A stretch of 64,000 nucleotides of DNA. It comes from Parapedobacter pyrenivorans (GTDB lineage: Bacteria > Bacteroidota > Bacteroidia > Sphingobacteriales > Sphingobacteriaceae). How positions within the stretch are numbered: position 1 is the stretch's first letter; the number at the start of each line of letters is the position of its first letter. Under the pieces are notes generated by a model. That model made no database searches, was not told the origin of the DNA, and saw nothing but the letters and a program-made list of their open reading frames with translations. This document shows positions 47,001-54,442 of the stretch, piece after piece. Position numbers and translations under genes: made by a program. The stretch spans positions 310,001-374,000 of the forward strand of contig NZ_BMER01000006.1 of the NCBI RefSeq assembly GCF_014636865.1. The letters are read 5' to 3'.

Positions 47001-47162
47001 ACGTATTTCAATCGTTACGCCTTCAACTACTTCATTAGTCAGGGAATCCGTCACCAGACCCCTAATCGTAATCTCCTGCTGTGCGAATACTGGAAAACTT
47101 AAAATGAAACTTAACAGCATCAAAAGCAGGCAGGTAATCGGTCTATTGTTTTGCTTTTTCAT
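44055..47162 (-). CDS. SusC/RagA-family TonB-linked outer-membrane receptor
   Basis: 1035 aa. Signal peptide ends SFPVFAQ; a carboxypeptidase-regulatory-like domain follows (about residues 30-110, TIRGLVTDSLTNEVVEG), then the TonB-box-like EEVVVVGYG, plug (NIFIRGISSTGNSQPLLVVDG), and a barrel ending VVSLGITIVY. It is the first gene of the locus and is divergent from an AraC-type regulator (244-bp gap). The barrel end motif LTWTDLLYDPEIGP is typical. Confidence 0.96.
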   Translation of the reverse strand: MKKQNNRPITCLLLMLLSFILSFPVFAQQEITIRGLVTDSLTNEVVEGVTIEIRGSTASTKTGQSGEFSIRVVIPATLVFSSIGHRETQLEVTNSQPLHINLTPILQDLEEVVVVGYGVQKKTSVTAAVSTLKGDAIDAVPVANLSNTLGGRVAGVIVKQGSGEPGRDGSNIFIRGISSTGNSQPLLVVDGIPRDFTQLDPNNIETFTILKDAAAVAPFGVAGANGVILVTTKRGTQGKPTLTYNGYVGFQNPTVLPAYLSSYDEASLKNAAAKNAGLPEPYSDYALQKFKDGSDPDAYPNHDVWNHIVSKNALLTNHNVELSGGSESIRYYGSFGYQEQEGMWETTTTNRFNWAVNLEIDASPLTTVTASIIGRANNRRYPPSDQNLGGSGRTGRIFELAGFAQVGYGPLFYSNGMFGSYVSSAIFGTGYEKVKNTTQFNQLTIDQKIPFIDGLSFKGTFAYDPDFADSKLWKTPMHVANIDTTQRPYVITDAIFGNPKPLLVESFRKYQQFTYQASLNYAKSFSLNDLTALVAFESKSNDSRGTDIFARNYNLTIDEVDMGSPNPVDNDVAGTSSMAKQLGLVYRLTYGYADKYLVEASGRYDGSYYFAPGNRFGFFPAFSLGWRISEENFLKDRFEWLTNLKLRGSYGEVGALAGSPFQYLSSYGVIGAAYGFGGTAVQGVFERAEANPNITWERAKKLDVGLELGLWNGRVELEADYFFEKRSNMLLNPNVIIPTEYGIGLSQENAGIMSNRGIELALRTRHSFSDDLTVSLGGNFTYAKNKLLQVFETDVTYNNPNRRVTGRSLGTQFGYEALGYFQLDDFDADGNLNPGIAVQPWGAVQPGDIRYADTDGNGKIDESDIVPIGHPNGAPLMLYGISPSVSFKGFTIDALFQGAAKTDWYYDASAIMPFWNGMKPYKHNLDYWTPENPNAKNPRLTTSPTTNNSVRSSFWVGNAAYLRLKTITLSYTLPTSLASRIGLQHARVYAAGQNLLTWTDLLYDPEIGPNNSYNANSAWSYPQQKVVSLGITIVY

Positions 47163-47232
47163 AATTTCTCATACTATTTTTGGTTAATTTCTACGAAGCC
47201 CAAAAGATTTGCATTACCATAATTGGATAAAG

Positions 47233-47240
47233 CAAAAGTA
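47233..47240 (-). promoter_or_regulatory. Candidate -7 box TACTTTTG of the second susC promoter
   Basis: Matches TAnnTTTG on the minus strand, 70 bp before the susC start; identical to the octamer at 4624-4631. The -33 part is not evident. Confidence 0.35.
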
Positions 47241-47317
47241 TACGGTATTCCCGCACCGTGACACTACCTCATTTGCTATTGCCGGTACAATATTTACATA
47301 TACGTGGAAAATGGGGG

Positions 47318-47325
47318 TAAATTTG
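47318..47325 (+). promoter_or_regulatory. Candidate -7 box TAAATTTG for the AraC-type gene
   Basis: Matches TAnnTTTG 81 bp before the AraC-family ATG. A TTTA about 21 bp upstream is a weak -33 candidate. Confidence 0.3.
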
Positions 47326-47406
47326 TAAATCTTAGTTTTTATAGCTAATTATGTATGCTCGAATGGTTGCTGAGCATGATTACAGTCGCCACTACAAAAA
47401 CCAATT

Positions 47407-48306
47407 ATGAAGGTAATTTTCGAACATCAATCTCACCCTGCTGGACTGGGCTTTTTAGTGAAGGAGTACGTACAAACCTACTTCACGTCGTCTTTTCATT
47501 TTCACGATTTGTATGAACTTATCTGGATCAAAAAAAGCTATGGTAAACTTTATGCGGGCAAAAACATCATGAACTTCCAAGAGGGTGACGTTTATCTTTT
47601 TGGCCCGGGTTTCGGCCACTGTTTCTATAATGAGAAGACGTTTATCGAACAGGGAGAAAAGGCACACGCGGTAGCTATATTTTTTAAAGCGGATTTTTTG
47701 GGCGAAGGCTTTTTCGAGAATGCCGCTTATGTGCGTGTTAGGGATATGTTGGATAAGTCATCCTTCGGTCTCCATATCCAGCATACGCCAACACCCATTC
47801 ATGACTTGTTTACAACCCTTACTAAACAAAACGGCATGGATGAACTGATTACATTTTTAAAATTGCTCAACGAGGTCTCCCGTTTGCCACAAATGGATGT
47901 GAAAGTGCTGAATGAAACCCTATCTGTGATGAAGCTCACCAATAAGGATTCCGCCAGATTAGAGCCCGTGCTTAAATACGTGATCGAAAACTTCCGGGAT
48001 GAACTCGACAGCAAAACTGCAGCCACTTTGATACACCTCAATGAAGCGGCTTTTTGCCGATATTTCAAAAGGCGTATGGAGCAGACCTTTTCGCAATTCG
48101 TCAACAATGTCCGCATCATCCATGCTACCAACCTACTGCTTACCGAAGAATGGGACGTCTTGCGTATTTGTTACGAAAGTGGCTTCAAAAACCTTTCCTA
48201 TTTCAACCGGCAATTTAGAGAAATTACCAACCAGAGCCCAAAAGAATATCGAAAAGCTTTTCGGGGTGCCAATGAGGCATTAGTGATGGATAATCAGACC
48301 GATTGA
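47407..48306 (+). CDS. AraC-family transcriptional regulator
   Basis: 299 aa: an N-terminal cupin-like sensor (about residues 1-150, with FHFHDLYELIWIKKSYG and FGPGFGHCFYN) and a C-terminal double helix-turn-helix (about 190-290: AATLIHLNEAAFCRYFKRRM and ICYESGFKNLSYFNRQFREITNQSPKEYR). It is divergent from susC and so probably activates the saccharide locus in response to a sugar. It converges on the cytochrome c gene with a 14-bp gap. Confidence 0.93.
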   Translation: MKVIFEHQSHPAGLGFLVKEYVQTYFTSSFHFHDLYELIWIKKSYGKLYAGKNIMNFQEGDVYLFGPGFGHCFYNEKTFIEQGEKAHAVAIFFKADFLGEGFFENAAYVRVRDMLDKSSFGLHIQHTPTPIHDLFTTLTKQNGMDELITFLKLLNEVSRLPQMDVKVLNETLSVMKLTNKDSARLEPVLKYVIENFRDELDSKTAATLIHLNEAAFCRYFKRRMEQTFSQFVNNVRIIHATNLLLTEEWDVLRICYESGFKNLSYFNRQFREITNQSPKEYRKAFRGANEALVMDNQTD

Positions 48307-48320
48307 AACAAGATGGTGCA

Positions 48321-48782
48321 CTAATCCGGTCGAGCCAAGGAAAGGATGTACATAACCATGGTTTCTGCGTCCTTTTCCGATAGTGTTGGGTGTGGGGGCA
48401 TCACCACATTTCCCCATGTACCCTTGGTACCTAGCATGATCCGTTTTGCTAGGATATTGATATAGGTACTGTTCATCGGGTACCGGGCGGCGATGTCCTC
48501 GAATGCTGGGCCACGTTTTCTATCGGCTTCTTTGTGGCAGGTAGCGCAGTCGGAATAAGACATCAATACCCTTCCTTTATCTAATAACTCGATCGAAGGC
48601 ATGATGTCTGCTTCTCCTCCTAGCCTCTCAATGGGCAGTTTCCTGCTTTCCTGTGGCTGATTCCCGCTTCGACGGCTTGCTTCGGACGTACATCCCGCCA
48701 TCACTACGAAAACCAATAACACGATAAAATCAGAAAAGGAGACATACATGACCATCGGATTTTGGTAAAGATACGGAAACAC
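48321..48782 (-). CDS. Cytochrome c lipoprotein (mono-heme)
   Basis: Up to 153 aa. A hydrophobic leader ends in a lipobox (FVVMAGC, Cys31), so the protein is anchored on the periplasmic side. One heme site, CATCH at residues 79-83, with the sixth ligand methionine in GNVVMPPHPTLS, as in small class-I cytochromes. Starts at residue 10 or 12 are also possible. It is the last gene of the sugar-oxidation run and is a natural electron acceptor for the GMC dehydrogenase encoded at 55.9 kb. Confidence 0.88.
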   Translation of the reverse strand: MFPYLYQNPMVMYVSFSDFIVLLVFVVMAGCTSEASRRSGNQPQESRKLPIERLGGEADIMPSIELLDKGRVLMSYSDCATCHKEADRKRGPAFEDIAARYPMNSTYINILAKRIMLGTKGTWGNVVMPPHPTLSEKDAETMVMYILSLARPD

Positions 48783-48834
48783 TGCATTTTTCTAAGCGTA
48801 TTACCAAGATCGCCTGGATAGGGGATGTTAGCCC

Positions 48835-50211
48835 CTAGCTAAATCCCTTGCGCTGCCAGCCTTTTCGATAGGTGCGGCGTAGGTATTTTTCCGCAGCTGA
48901 ATAATTGGGAAACTTCATATTGGCCGCATCCCATTCCAGTACTTTCCCCGGTACGCGAATAGCTACGGTACCCAAAAGGATCGCCTCGGTCATCGGCCCC
49001 GTTTGGCCGAAATATGATTCTGTTTTAGCCCGGTCCAAACACGCCTCTACAAAGTGATGGTAATGGTTACGTTCTTCCAGTTTAGGATATTTATAGTCCT
49101 TGAATTTGCTTTCCGGGAGCAGTACAGGCGTTCCGCCATGTGGAATAAGCAGTGCTCCTTCGGTACCAATCAGCATGGCAGCCTCCTCTGGATAGTTCCC
49201 GCCTGAATATAGCGCACGTACCTCTTCAGGAGGATAGAATTCGCCATCGAACCATTCCAGAGGCAACGTATCTGATGCCGTCCGTTCATTGCCGGGAAAC
49301 ATCCAGGTAATGTGGTCGCCTTGCGGCCACGTATCGCCACGTCGTTCGGGCGAGTCCTCCCATGATTTCTGCACTTCCGCCACTACCGATAAAGGCGACT
49401 TCAAGTCCAGCCCTTTCCAAACCGCATCAAAAATATGGCAGCCGATGTCACCTGACCATCCGGTGCCAAAGTCCTGCCAGGTACGCCATATCGCGGGATG
49501 ATAGATATCAGCAGCATAAGGTCGCATAGGCGCGGTACCAATCCAATTGTCCCAGTGCAAATGTGCGGGCGGCTCCTGGCCTTGCGCCGGTCGCGGTCCA
49601 GCCAGTCGGTAACCCGCAATGCCCGAACGGTTTGAGCAAAGGTAGGCATGTTTTACTTTCCCGATAATGCCCGCTTTGATCCATTTAACGGCCGTCCGGT
49701 CGCCAATTGAAGAAGCAATCTGTGTTCCCAATTGGGTGACGACCCCAGCTTTTATCGATGCTTCCGTAAGGACACGTACTTCGGCTACATCGTGGCACAT
49801 GGGCTTTTGAAGATACACGTGTTTGCCTGCTTCGATGGCCCCCATAGCGATGATAAAGTGGTTATGATCGGGTACCGTGATATTTACAGCGTCGATTTTG
49901 TTTTTTTCCTTTTTAAGGAGTTCACGCCAATCGGTATACAGGCGTGCACCGGGAATAATCTCTGCGGCTTTTTTCAGGTTATTTTCATCTACATCACACA
50001 GGGCCACGATTTCCACGTCCGGATGGGATTTGAAATTTTGGAGATCGTGAGCGCCCATACCGCCAACACCAATGCAGGCATGCCGCAATTTCCCGCCAGG
50101 CAATGCAGCTAGTGCTTTAGCTGAGGCCTCTAGCATAAATGGTACGCCCATGGCCGCCGTTGCGGCTGTCAATAGAAATTTTCTCCGTGATGTTGAATGG
50201 TTATTGTCCAT
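48835..50211 (-). CDS. Tat-exported Gfo/Idh/MocA-family oxidoreductase
   Basis: 458 aa from the ATG at 50211 (MDNNHSTSRRKFLL). The twin-arginine signal SRRKFLLTAATAAMG sends the folded NAD(P)-bound protein to the periplasm. The Rossmann part has CIGVGGMGAHDLQ and the cofactor/substrate motif LQKPMCHDVAE, a variant of the usual EKP. In Bacteroides, exported or keto-sugar-acting members of this family work beside DUF1080 enzymes on 3-keto-glycosides, and DUF1080 is the upstream neighbour here. A promoter and palindrome lie directly upstream (50266-50297). Confidence 0.9.
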   Translation of the reverse strand: MDNNHSTSRRKFLLTAATAAMGVPFMLEASAKALAALPGGKLRHACIGVGGMGAHDLQNFKSHPDVEIVALCDVDENNLKKAAEIIPGARLYTDWRELLKKEKNKIDAVNITVPDHNHFIIAMGAIEAGKHVYLQKPMCHDVAEVRVLTEASIKAGVVTQLGTQIASSIGDRTAVKWIKAGIIGKVKHAYLCSNRSGIAGYRLAGPRPAQGQEPPAHLHWDNWIGTAPMRPYAADIYHPAIWRTWQDFGTGWSGDIGCHIFDAVWKGLDLKSPLSVVAEVQKSWEDSPERRGDTWPQGDHITWMFPGNERTASDTLPLEWFDGEFYPPEEVRALYSGGNYPEEAAMLIGTEGALLIPHGGTPVLLPESKFKDYKYPKLEERNHYHHFVEACLDRAKTESYFGQTGPMTEAILLGTVAIRVPGKVLEWDAANMKFPNYSAAEKYLRRTYRKGWQRKGFS

Positions 50212-50265
50212 GTCTTTGCACATTCGATTTACAGGTTTAAAAAATTGGTTATCTTTTACCTCACA

Positions 50266-50296
50266 CAAAGATAACACATCAAACTTGTATATACAA
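50266..50296 (-). promoter_or_regulatory. Bacteroidota-type promoter TTG-N20-TATCTTTG overlapping the shared palindrome
   Basis: On the minus strand, TTG (50296-50294) is part of the palindrome, followed after 20 bp by TATCTTTG (50273-50266). Spacing fits TTG-N17-23-TAnnTTTG, and the Gfo/Idh start is 55 bp further on. A bound regulator would cover the -33 element. Confidence 0.6.
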
Positions 50297-50297
50297 G
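50284..50297. promoter_or_regulatory. Perfect 14-bp palindrome CTTGTATATACAAG (candidate operator)
   Basis: Identical to 61344-61357 and one mismatch from 33450-33463. It lies 11 bp after the DUF1080 stop and 72 bp before the exported Gfo/Idh gene, in the 97-bp gap that splits an otherwise tightly packed run. The GT-N4-AC core is of GntR-operator form. Confidence 0.7.
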
Positions 50298-50308
50298 AAA
50301 AAACACGA

Positions 50309-50980
50309 TCAATCCGGAAGTATCTTCACGCGGATATTCCGAAACAGCACCTTGCTCTGCGGATCATGCCCCTGCAACGCGAAAGTTCCGCTTGAAATGG
50401 TATGTCCTGTATGGGGTTCAATATCCGTTCTAGGTTCATTGTATTCCAAAATGAGCTTTCCATCGATCAGTATCCGAACCTGATTCCCGTTCACGACAAT
50501 ATGTTGTGTATACCATTGTTTATCGATCACAGGCACCGTATCCACGTGTACAATACCATAGATACTGCCCGATCTCCGCCAATCAGTGTGGGAAATATTT
50601 ACCTGCACTTCGTGGCCAATACGAGGGAAACCTGCCTCCTGAAATTGGGTATGGAAATAGATACCGGAATTTGAACCGGGGAATGTCATTACATCCACTT
50701 TTAGTTCAAAATTCTTGAAATCGTGATCATTCACATTTCCCGCATAAAAAAGATGTGATGTCGGACCATTTACCACAATCGCGCCGTTTTCTACCTTAAA
50801 CGTTTCCGGGTGCTCGTTGACTTTCCAGCCATTCAATGTCTTACCGTCGAAAAGAGAAATCCACCCATCATTCGATTTCGGTATATCCGAATCACCTCCA
50901 GCAGTACCTCCATCGCTAGCAACGGACCTTACGCTTAATAGCACTAATAATGCTATTGAAAAAAACCTGTTCATATACAT
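50309..50980 (-). CDS. DUF1080-family protein (3-keto-disaccharide hydrolase/lyase-like), exported
   Basis: 223 aa with a signal peptide (MNRFFSIALLVLLSVRSVAS; start at 50980 or 50974). One concanavalin-like DUF1080 domain (about residues 38-220): SLFDGKTLNGWKV at the front, GIYFHTQFQEAGFPRIGHEVQV with the usual acidic and His residues, and GTFALQGHDPQSKVLFRNIRVKIL at the end. Characterised members cleave 3-keto-glycosides. The context of GMC dehydrogenase, TIM-barrel protein and Gfo/Idh supports such a role. Confidence 0.88.
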   Translation of the reverse strand: MYMNRFFSIALLVLLSVRSVASDGGTAGGDSDIPKSNDGWISLFDGKTLNGWKVNEHPETFKVENGAIVVNGPTSHLFYAGNVNDHDFKNFELKVDVMTFPGSNSGIYFHTQFQEAGFPRIGHEVQVNISHTDWRRSGSIYGIVHVDTVPVIDKQWYTQHIVVNGNQVRILIDGKLILEYNEPRTDIEPHTGHTISSGTFALQGHDPQSKVLFRNIRVKILPD

Positions 50981-51019
50981 ATATATAATTTAATAAAAAT
51001 CAAAACCCCAACAATTTGG

Positions 51020-51793
51020 TCAATAAGGCGACGGGCTCACTGTGGTCCAGCCTCCGTCTACGATCAATGTCTGCCCGGTAATATGCCGGGCGCTGTCACC
51101 CACTAAAAATAAGGCAGCAGCGGCAATGTCATCCGGCCTGGCTGCACGCCCCATCGGCGTGATCGAAGCCCATGTCGCGGCATATGCCGCATCCGCTGCT
51201 GTACGTTCGGTGAGCGTCGCCCCGGGCGCTACCGTGTTCACGTTGATGCCATACGGCGAAAGCTCTACCACCAGGTTCTTGGCTAGCATCTCCAGCGCGG
51301 CCTTAGACATCCCATAAGCTGCAAGGTCTTTGTGGGCTTGATGACCCGTAACGGATGATGTGAAAAGCAACGATCCTCCACGCCCTTGCCGAATCAGCTG
51401 CTTGGCTGCCGCCTGCGCCAGAAAAAAGGTGCCGCCCAAGTTCACCGCCATCACTTTATGAAACGACTCGGGCGCATAGCTTAAAAAATCGCCGAATAGC
51501 GTAATCCCCGCGTTGGCAATCACGATATCCAATGTACCTGTTTCCGTAACTGCACGATCTACGATCCCTTCGATGAATGCAAGGTCGCCCGAATCACCGG
51601 GGCATGGTAGGCACCGGCCCACGGCGTTAATACGTGTTGCCGCATGGGCTGTCAACGCTTCATCGATATCATTCAGCAGTACAGTAGCTCCTTCAGCCGC
51701 TAGCTGATGAGCAATTTCGAATCCGATACCCTGGCCTGCGCCTGTGATAATCGCTGTTTTGCCGATAAATCTTCCTTTGGTTATCTTGTCCAT
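51020..51793 (-). CDS. SDR-family oxidoreductase (sugar 1-dehydrogenase-like)
   Basis: 257-aa classical SDR: TGAGQGIG (residues 17-24), active site S147, Y160 and K164 (AAYGMSKAAL), APGATLTERT loop and the tail ITGQTLIVDGGWTT. ND at residues 41-42 after strand 2 suggests NAD. Next to a lactonase and a sugar-acid dehydratase it most likely oxidises an aldose to its lactone. It stands 17 bp after the dehydratase gene and 39 bp before DUF1080. Confidence 0.88.
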   Translation of the reverse strand: MDKITKGRFIGKTAIITGAGQGIGFEIAHQLAAEGATVLLNDIDEALTAHAATRINAVGRCLPCPGDSGDLAFIEGIVDRAVTETGTLDIVIANAGITLFGDFLSYAPESFHKVMAVNLGGTFFLAQAAAKQLIRQGRGGSLLFTSSVTGHQAHKDLAAYGMSKAALEMLAKNLVVELSPYGINVNTVAPGATLTERTAADAAYAATWASITPMGRAARPDDIAAAALFLVGDSARHITGQTLIVDGGWTTVSPSPY

Positions 51794-51810
51794 GAGTTAT
51801 TACGGTTTAA

Positions 51811-53526
51811 TCAGTGCGAATCTCGTGATACCTCACTTCCTGATCCGCCCTTCAGGAAATCGAAATCCGCACCCAGGTGCGCCTGCTCCACGTGCTCCAC
51901 ATACAGTTTCGCATATCCCCGGCTGAAACGGTCCTCAGCCGGAACCAGCAGCCCACGGCGGCGCTCAAGCTCATCCGCACCCACCAGCAGCTCCAGCCGG
52001 CGGCCGGCAACATCAAGACGGATCAGGTCGCCGTCGGCAACCAGCCCCAGCGTGCCGCCCGCGGCAGCCTCCGGAGAAACATGAAGAACGACCGTCCCGA
52101 AACCCGTGCCGCTCATCCGACCGTCCGAGATCCGCACCATGTCCGTAACGCCCCGCTCCAGCAGCTTCTTCGGGATGCCCATATTGCCGACCTCGGGCAT
52201 ACCCGGGTACCCCTTCGGTCCGACGTTCTTCAGCACCAGCACCGAGCGCTCATCGACATCCAGCTCCGGATCGTCGATCTTCAGTCGGTAGTCCTCGATA
52301 TCCTCGAACACAACCGCCCTGCCCGTATGCTGCATCAGCGCTGGCGTGGCCGCGGAGGGCTTCAGTACCGCCCCGTCAGCACACAGGTTCCCCCGTAGCA
52401 CCACCATGCCCGATATCGGATTGAAAGGATCCTCCACCGTCGAGATAACCGTCCCATTCAGGCTTTCGCAACCCGTAATATTTTCACCCATAGTCCGGCC
52501 ATTAACCGTCAGCACGTCGGTATGCAGGGATGCCTCGATGGAATGCATCACCGCTGGCAACCCCCCGGCATAATACAGGTCCTCCATGAAGTACTTGCCC
52601 GACGGCTGCAGGTTGGCCACCAGCGGGACATCACGCGAATACCGGTCGAAATCTTCCAGCTCCAGCTCCACGCCCATACGACCCGCAATGGCCATCAGGT
52701 GGATCGCGAAATTCGTCGATCCACCGATCGCTGCGTTCACACGGATCGCGTTCTCGAACGCACGGCGCGTCAGCACGTCGGACAGCTTTACGCCCTCCCG
52801 AACCAGATCCACGATCCGACGACCGGAAAGCTGCGCCAACACCTTCCGGTTCGCATCCGCAGCCGGTATCGCCGCATTCCCCGGAAGGGTGATCCCCAGC
52901 GCCTCAACCATCGCGGCCATCGAGGAGGCCGTACCCATCACAGCGCAGTGACCGCGGCTCCGGCACATCCCCGACTCGGCCAGGTTCAGCTCTTCCTCCG
53001 TCATCAGCCCCTGCCGCGCATCCTCCGAAAATCGCCACAGGTCGCTCGTGCCAATGTCCCGTCCCCGGTACTTCCCCGTCAGCATTGGACCGCCCGAAAC
53101 AACAATCGTCGGAAGGTTCACACTGCAGGCGCCCATAACCAGCGAAGGCGTCGTCTTGTCGCAGCCGCAAAGCAGGATCACCCCGTCGAGCGGGTTCGCA
53201 CGGATCGACTCCTCCACATCCATGCTCGCCAAGTTGCGGAACAGCATCGCCGTCGGCTTCATCAGCGTCTCCCCAAGAGACATCACCGGAAACTCCACCG
53301 GAAAACCGCCGGCCTCCAGAACGCCCCGACGCACTGACTCCGCAAGCTCGCGGAAATGCGCGTTGCACGGCGTCAGCTCGGACCACGTGTTGCAGATCCC
53401 GATAACGGGCTTTCCCCGGAAACTGTCCGAAGGTATACCCTGGTTCTTCATCCATGCCCGGTAAATGAAACCGTCCTTACCCGAACGACCGAACCAATCC
53501 GAACTCCTTAATTTCTTCATCGTCAT
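51811..53526 (-). CDS. IlvD/Edd-family dehydratase, sugar-acid type (compositionally foreign)
   Basis: 571-aa [Fe-S] dehydratase expected to turn an aldonate into a 2-keto-3-deoxy acid. The motif GICNTWSELTPCNAH marks the sugar-acid branch (arabinonate/xylonate/galactonate type) and not IlvD proper. Candidate cluster ligands are C54, C122 (LCGCDKTTPS) and C194 (RSRGHCAVMGTAS), with K124 the likely carbamylated metal ligand. Hand counts of two 60-base lines gave about 65% and 73% GC, against 45% in a line from the nearby TIM-barrel gene, so horizontal transfer is likely. Confidence 0.93.
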   Translation of the reverse strand: MTMKKLRSSDWFGRSGKDGFIYRAWMKNQGIPSDSFRGKPVIGICNTWSELTPCNAHFRELAESVRRGVLEAGGFPVEFPVMSLGETLMKPTAMLFRNLASMDVEESIRANPLDGVILLCGCDKTTPSLVMGACSVNLPTIVVSGGPMLTGKYRGRDIGTSDLWRFSEDARQGLMTEEELNLAESGMCRSRGHCAVMGTASSMAAMVEALGITLPGNAAIPAADANRKVLAQLSGRRIVDLVREGVKLSDVLTRRAFENAIRVNAAIGGSTNFAIHLMAIAGRMGVELELEDFDRYSRDVPLVANLQPSGKYFMEDLYYAGGLPAVMHSIEASLHTDVLTVNGRTMGENITGCESLNGTVISTVEDPFNPISGMVVLRGNLCADGAVLKPSAATPALMQHTGRAVVFEDIEDYRLKIDDPELDVDERSVLVLKNVGPKGYPGMPEVGNMGIPKKLLERGVTDMVRISDGRMSGTGFGTVVLHVSPEAAAGGTLGLVADGDLIRLDVAGRRLELLVGADELERRRGLLVPAEDRFSRGYAKLYVEHVEQAHLGADFDFLKGGSGSEVSRDSH

Positions 53527-53539
53527 ATTCGTTTGTTAA

Positions 53540-54442
53540 TCATGCAATTGGCAGTTGGCAATCGTGTGTTGGCAATCCAGACACCGCCATTTCTACTAGA
53601 AAAGTGGATCCGCTATCTGGATATTGCGCAAGCTGCTCATCACTCATTTCTTTCTGGGCTGTCGTCACCAGCAAACGATCCAGCGCTGGGCCTACGAATG
53701 CACAGGACGAAACATGCGGCACGGGCATGGGTATCCAATGCGCTAGTTCGCCCGTCACGGAATTAAAGCCGCCAACACCGCTCCCACCCCAAATAGCCAC
53801 CCAAATCGTCCCCGCCGTATCCATCGAGATCCCATCCGGAAATCCCATCGATGCAGGAACCTGCACGGCTATCCGGTCAAACGTAATCTCACCGGTTGCC
53901 ACATCATTCCGGTATGCCTTAATCTCCCTCGTCGGGCTGTCCGTATGAAATAGGGTCTTCCTATCGGCCGACCAGCACATCCCATTAGGAATCGACACCC
54001 GTTCAATTTTTTTAGTCGCGTGCCACGACCCCGAAACGCGGTACAAATCTCCCGCTCCTGGTTCATGGTCTACATGGGTTGTTCCAACCCATAGGTTTCC
54101 GAAACAGTCCACAGCACCGTCATTACAGCGATGGTTTTCCCAATCCCTCTCTAGATCGGAAATCAACAACAGCTCGTGCGATTCCAGATTGTAAGTACCT
54201 ATGCCTCCTTGCGCGCCGGCAACGAGCAGGTTATCATTGCCGTCGACTTGGCAGATCAACGAAATCATCCGGCTTCCTGCGTACTGCTTCACCGCGCCAT
54301 CATCCAACTTGTATTCAAAGATGGCATTACCTAAAATATCTACCCAGAAAGCGCTGTTACGCCCGGAATGCCACATTGGACTTTCACCCAGCTTGCAGGC
54401 TGGGGCATCCACTTTCTTCACTTGCTTTTCATTAAACATCAT
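53540..54442 (-). CDS. SMP-30/gluconolactonase-family lactonase
   Basis: 300-aa six-bladed propeller that opens a sugar lactone to the aldonate. Metal ligands are E in KLGESPMW, N in SIPNGMCW and D in GFPDGISMD; NDGAVDCFGNLWVGT is the usual second signature. No signal peptide. Its ATG lies inside the end of the upstream gene (11-bp overlap). The last residues (THDCQLPIA) fall in a TTGGCA repeat and extend beyond the normal GLP ending, so the tail is probably recent. Confidence 0.92.
   Translation of the reverse strand: MMFNEKQVKKVDAPACKLGESPMWHSGRNSAFWVDILGNAIFEYKLDDGAVKQYAGSRMISLICQVDGNDNLLVAGAQGGIGTYNLESHELLLISDLERDWENHRCNDGAVDCFGNLWVGTTHVDHEPGAGDLYRVSGSWHATKKIERVSIPNGMCWSADRKTLFHTDSPTREIKAYRNDVATGEITFDRIAVQVPASMGFPDGISMDTAGTIWVAIWGGSGVGGFNSVTGELAHWIPMPVPHVSSCAFVGPALDRLLVTTAQKEMSDEQLAQYPDSGSTFLVEMAVSGLPTHDCQLPIA
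53548..53577. repeat. TTGGCA direct repeats at the lactonase/dehydratase junction
   Basis: TTGGCA occurs at 53548-53553, 53555-53560 and 53569-53574; the last two extend to TTGGCAATC. They form the 3' end of the lactonase gene, just before the GC-rich dehydratase gene. Confidence 0.55.

Noticed and set aside
52522-53337. 271-aa open frame on the plus strand opposite the IlvD/Edd dehydratase
   Set aside because: Long only because the high GC of the dehydratase gene removes stop codons; the sequence is Arg/His/Gln-rich with no protein-like pattern.
51811-53526. ilvD (dihydroxyacid dehydratase for branched-chain amino acids)
   Set aside because: The WSELTPCN motif and sugar-gene neighbours point to the sugar-acid branch; no ilv genes nearby.
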